Assembly: GCA_000226015.1 (NCBI GenBank)
Contig: JH154780.1
Coordinates: 1 to 22,065, forward strand
Source of the DNA: Mnemiopsis leidyi
Lineage: Eukaryota; Ctenophora; Tentaculata; Lobata; Bolinopsidae
Direction of reading: 5' to 3'
DNA length: 22,065 nucleotides
The notes under the pieces are model-generated. The model saw nothing but the letters and a program-made list of their open reading frames with translations. It had not been told where the DNA came from and did not search any database. Positions 19,080 through 22,065 of this stretch are shown here, piece after piece. The translations under genes were made by a program, and so were the position numbers. The stretch's first letter is position 1. Each line of letters opens with the position of its first letter.

Positions 19080-19810
19080 TCGACGTCATGCAGACTCAAA
19101 AATCTCTCAATGACTTTTTCTGCAAGTTTTAAGCTAGCAATAATCGAGGCATATTACAAAAATGGACGAAGTTTGATAGCTGAGAAGCGCTCCTTTGGGT
19201 CCAAGTTATCTAGATGGGCGCAGCTGCTCGAAATCTCTCCAACCAACAAATTTTGAGATTTGTAAAGCAGCTTCAGACTCAGCAATGCAAATGCAAAAAT
19301 GCAAATTTAGGTCACTTCCTTAGACGAGATGGCCTGAGGTGCTCATCTCCTTTTCTGTAACCCTGAGCCACTCGGTACCAAGGCGCGAGCCAGGGAGTGT
19401 GCATTTCCAGCCGAAGCTGTACCAGACGCAGTCTGGTGACTGTCCGACTTGCCACAGCCGGGGATCGACACCCCTAGCCGACAAGACCCTAAAAATTCAG
19501 CTCTGCGTGGCAGGACTAAAACGGTTCTCACAGACAAGAACATCAAGTGTGTCATGAAAAAACTTGATTTGAGTCCTCAGCGGTCCATAAGCCTAGCTCA
19601 TGAACTTCACCTGAGCCAATCATGAGTTTGGCGTATTTTGAGGGAAGCAGTTTATTTTCAGCAAGATGATGCCACTGCCCACTGTTCAAAGGTGGCAATT
19701 CAATGTCCCAATTCGGTAAAAAGCGGCTCATTTCAAGGAATGCTGCTTTTCAGACTCTTTCTTGTATTCCTTTTTCTGTGGGGATACCCTAAATCACGAG
19801 TTTAAAGGTC
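19080..19810 (+). mobile_element. Decayed mariner-type transposase
   Basis: Ordered fragments of a mariner/Tc1-superfamily transposase are visible. The N-terminal helix-turn-helix region (KLAIIEAYYKNGRSLIAEKRS) begins near 19126. PSNQQILRFVKQL follows in a shifted frame near 19238. From 19494 a single frame gives TVLTDKNIKCVMKKLDLSPQ, then SISLAHELHLS, a stop, VWRILREAV, FQQDDATAHCSK (the second catalytic-aspartate motif) and finally FLFLWGYPKSRV. The first catalytic region is deleted between WRILREAV and FQQD. Stops, frame changes and deletions make it non-functional. A GC-rich segment at about 19340-19490 interrupts it. A possible left end (ACAGGGTCATTCAGTAAGGA beside TATA) lies at 18521, but no matching right terminus was found. 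Confidence 0.75.
19340..19490. other. GC-rich segment inside the mariner remnant
   Basis: About 150 bases clearly richer in G and C than their surroundings, with many CpG, lie between the DNA-binding part and the TVLTDK part of the transposase. A T-arm-like GGGGTGTCGATCCCC is readable on the minus strand, but no A-box could be paired with it, so a tRNA or SINE call is not supported. Confidence 0.4.
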
Positions 19811-20600
19811 ACTGTACTTTTAAAACAGGGGGAGATTTGAAAGAAAGTATCAAATGAGAATGTAGAAAGACGCTGATCTAGATATGATAGTATTTCAACG
19901 CCCGAATGTAGTTTGCAAAGAAGGGTGCTTGGTTCGAGAAGATCATGAACTCCTAGATATTAAGATACTATCAGTGTAAAATTTTGATATTTTCTGAGCA
20001 TATTGAACGAGAAAAATTTCAAATTGTTTCATTTTGTTCAAAGATGGAGCTCAAAGAACATATGTTACAGGAGGGGGGGCCAAGTGCAATAACTGGTTTT
20101 ATCGCAATGTATGAACGCTGTTAGATTCGTTTATCATGGTACATATCACGAAAAGTGAATAAACATGGCATAATTAAACGTATTTTGATTTAAATATAGC
20201 TTGAAATTACAATAACAATATATAAAAATTCCTACCAAGGTTTCGCATAATACATAACAAAGAAGTTCATATAATTCTAGTTTATACACACGATTTCTTG
20301 CAAAAAATACAACAGAATTCCGACATAATAAACTGATAAATCTAAGAAAAAAACAGAACTAATCAAGTCTAAACTGCAATACCAATAACACAGAATACTA
20401 ATTTCACATATCACAATTTTTGTAGGGCCACTGTGAAATGTATACTGTAAAATGTATACTGTGAAATGTATACTGTGAAATTTATACTGTGAAATATATG
20501 CTTAATAATTCCACCTGGCCAAGTTACACATAAAATTATATATTGTAACATGAGTTTAAAATACTAACTGTAAGAATAATGTCTAACACTAAACTGTACA
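19811..20600. other. AT-rich intergenic stretch
   Basis: No gene recognised. It contains the 14-bp tandem repeat at 20430-20499. Its right edge may reach the 3' end of the minus-strand FOXRED1-like gene. Confidence 0.5.
20430..20499 (+). repeat. 14-bp tandem repeat, 5 copies
   Basis: Five units of ACTGTGAAATGTAT, each with zero to two changes. Intergenic simple repeat. Confidence 0.93.
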
Positions 20601-20942
20601 AAATGTTTAATCTTCATCCCGTTATTTCACACAAGGTATATCACTCTATTTACAACAGAAGCATTCTTATTCTTATAAGTACAACAAAGAGCTGCTATGT
20701 TTTCATTTGACTCCGACGTTACTATCTTCATAAGTTTCTCTACAACGTTAGTACTATTGAAAACAATATAAATTCCAAGTCATCATAAAATTGCTAGAGT
20801 ATGAAGTATCTAGAGTTCCCAATAAATGTTTATCCCATGAATAAAGGATACTGAGAGTAAACTCTCACATGCCTTTTCGTGCGATAGTTTATCTCCAAGA
20901 CAACAAGTTGTCATGGCAACAATAGTGAATAGAGTAATCATG

Positions 20943-21790
20943 TTACAAGATGTTCCGTTCCCTATATGGCTTGTTCTCCACAACTCTCTCCAGAGAGAGA
21001 GCAGCGATGTCAAGGTGGGGTTCCACCCCACACATAATCTCAGCTAGACACTGCCCTGCTGCAGGTGACTGTTGGATACCTGTAACACGTTCACAAGGGG
21101 GTCAGAATTTATTAAATCTGGGGAGTAATAGGGCCGTGCCTAATTTTGGTTGAACCCTGTCACACGATACAAAAAATCTGACTTCTCCCTTAGAACACGG
21201 TGTTCCATTCTATAAAAAATACTTATTGGAAAGCAACTTTTTTACTTTTGATACTATCCGATTAACTAAATAATTGGTTTTTTAGTTTAAAACTAAAACA
21301 CTAAAGTATTTTTATATTTATTAACACCAACTGTAACGAAATAACATATAGAAGTCTTCACTGACCATGCCCTGAGAAGCCATTGATAAAGTAATGGTCA
21401 GCAACAGCAGGATGTCGTCCAATCAGAGCGTTCTGATCGAGAGTGTTGTACTCGTAGTATCCAACCCATCCTCCTGTTGGTAAGTAGCTTGTAAGTCAGT
21501 AATCAGTAACTATTGAGCTTGTAAGTCAGTAATCAGTAACTATTGAGCTTGAAAACCTTCAAGTGGTCTTAAATATAACTGTTTTTTCTGCCACTAATTT
21601 TATTGAAAACCGCCGAGGAAGAATTTCCAGCCTAGCAAAAATTCGAAATATATCAAGAAAATTCGAAATATATCAAGAAGATAGCACCTAATATCTTCGT
21701 CGCCTCGAAAGCAGGTATTCGATATGCCAAGTTCTCCCATATGTCCTCAACAAAGTTTGCATCGTCTACATCTCCAAAATCTTCTAATTC
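20943..21790 (-). CDS. FOXRED1: FOXRED1-like FAD-dependent oxidoreductase, last three exons
   Basis: Three minus-strand exons: 21790-21688, 21473-21366 and 21079-20943 (TAA at 20945-20943). All have AG acceptors and GT donors, and both junctions are phase 1. They give about 113 C-terminal residues. The first exon ends [22 protein letters not shown]; the second reads [22 protein letters not shown] then [11 protein letters not shown]; the last starts [15 protein letters not shown] and ends [13 protein letters not shown]. The W-x-G-x-Y-(D/E)-YNT-x-DQN and GFSGHG-x-QQ-(S/A)-PA-x-G motifs and the RNI-type end match FOXRED1, a D-amino-acid-oxidase-family flavoprotein of mitochondria needed for complex I assembly. 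The N-terminal FAD-binding part lies outside the window or in unfound exons to the right. An ATTAAA on the minus strand (20611-20606) is a possible poly(A) signal. No damage is seen. The gene converges on copy B. Confidence 0.92.
21486..21545 (+). repeat. 30-bp tandem repeat, 2 copies, in FOXRED1 intron
   Basis: Two identical 30-base units (AGCTTGTAAGTCAGTAATCA...) sit 13 bases from the acceptor of the FOXRED1-like middle exon, so they occupy the region where a branch point and pyrimidine tract would be expected. Confidence 0.95.
21641..21680 (+). repeat. 20-bp tandem repeat, 2 copies, in FOXRED1 intron
   Basis: Two copies of ATTCGAAATATATCAAGAAA (the last base differs in copy two) lie beside the donor of the 21688-21790 exon on the intron side. 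Confidence 0.95.
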
Positions 21791-22065
21791 CTGTTGTTTT
21801 CATCGATAAGCTTTCTTTTAAATATAATGACAGATGCATAAAACAAATGAGATTGTTGTTAGTGACTGCACTCAGCAATTGAAGTATCAAGATTTAAATC
21901 ATCAACAAAATGTAGTACAGCAAGGCGGGGTGGAATTAGGACCAACTCCATCACTATAGACACTGCCCCTTTAGCTATACCGTTAACTAAAAATACAACG
22001 TCCTGATTTTCAATTAGCAGACCTCCTGATTATCAGTTGAGTAGTGTCCAACATACAGTCTTGTA
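21791..22065. other. Upstream intron sequence of the FOXRED1-like gene
   Basis: Follows the acceptor (ACAACAG on the minus strand) of the first visible FOXRED1-like exon. No further exon was recognised up to the window edge. Confidence 0.5.

Noticed and set aside
19456..19476. Minus-strand T-arm-like GGGGTGTCGATCCCC as a tRNA gene
   Set aside because: No matching D-arm, anticodon arm or acceptor stem in the flanking bases.
1..22065. CRISPR array, operon or prokaryotic defence system
   Set aside because: The tandem repeats are contiguous without spacers, genes have spliceosomal introns, and no bacterial-type gene is present.

Overview
The window looks like nuclear DNA of an invertebrate animal. 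It is AT-rich, genes are split by GT-AG introns, intergenic spaces are long, and decayed animal-type transposons (a LINE, a mariner-like element, a retroelement pol tail) are scattered through it. The protein modules are metazoan: rhodopsin-type GPCR, discoidin/F-type-lectin-like, ephrin-receptor-like cysteine-rich and sushi/CCP domains. I cannot name the species or phylum.

The main content is a head-to-tail pair of paralogous multi-exon genes on the + strand. Copy A spans about 18-3742 and copy B about 11312-17176. Both encode a signal peptide, an N-terminal discoidin/F-type-lectin-like domain, a central domain of about 160 residues that I cannot assign, an ephrin-receptor-like Cys-rich module, a second discoidin-like domain and a sushi/CCP domain. 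Exon lengths and intron phases match exon by exon. Nearly all introns are phase 1, as in exon-shuffled extracellular proteins. Copy B reads open through all seven exons. Copy A carries a 23-bp insertion that shifts the frame in the second discoidin domain, and it has one intron, inside the sequence joining the central domain to the Cys-rich module, that copy B lacks. Differences between the copies cluster in short, mostly amino-acid-changing patches inside nearly identical sequence. This fits a rapidly diversifying extracellular recognition family, though that function is inference.

Between the copies lie an intronless rhodopsin-like GPCR (5304-6209, +), a frame-broken LINE ORF1 (about 8530-9354, +), and long stretches with no recognisable gene. 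A 63-bp tandem repeat sits just upstream of copy B. Introns of copy B have been enlarged by a five-copy 46-bp minisatellite, inverted-repeat material and an antisense retroelement fragment.

Downstream of copy B there is a decayed mariner-type transposase (about 19080-19810, +). Near the right edge, on the - strand, are the last three exons of a FOXRED1-like gene (20943-21790), a conserved mitochondrial FAD-dependent oxidoreductase needed for complex I assembly. Its short exons are each below 140 bases and are recognised by their C-terminal motifs. No sign of an operon or shared pathway links the receptor pair, the GPCR and the FOXRED1 gene.
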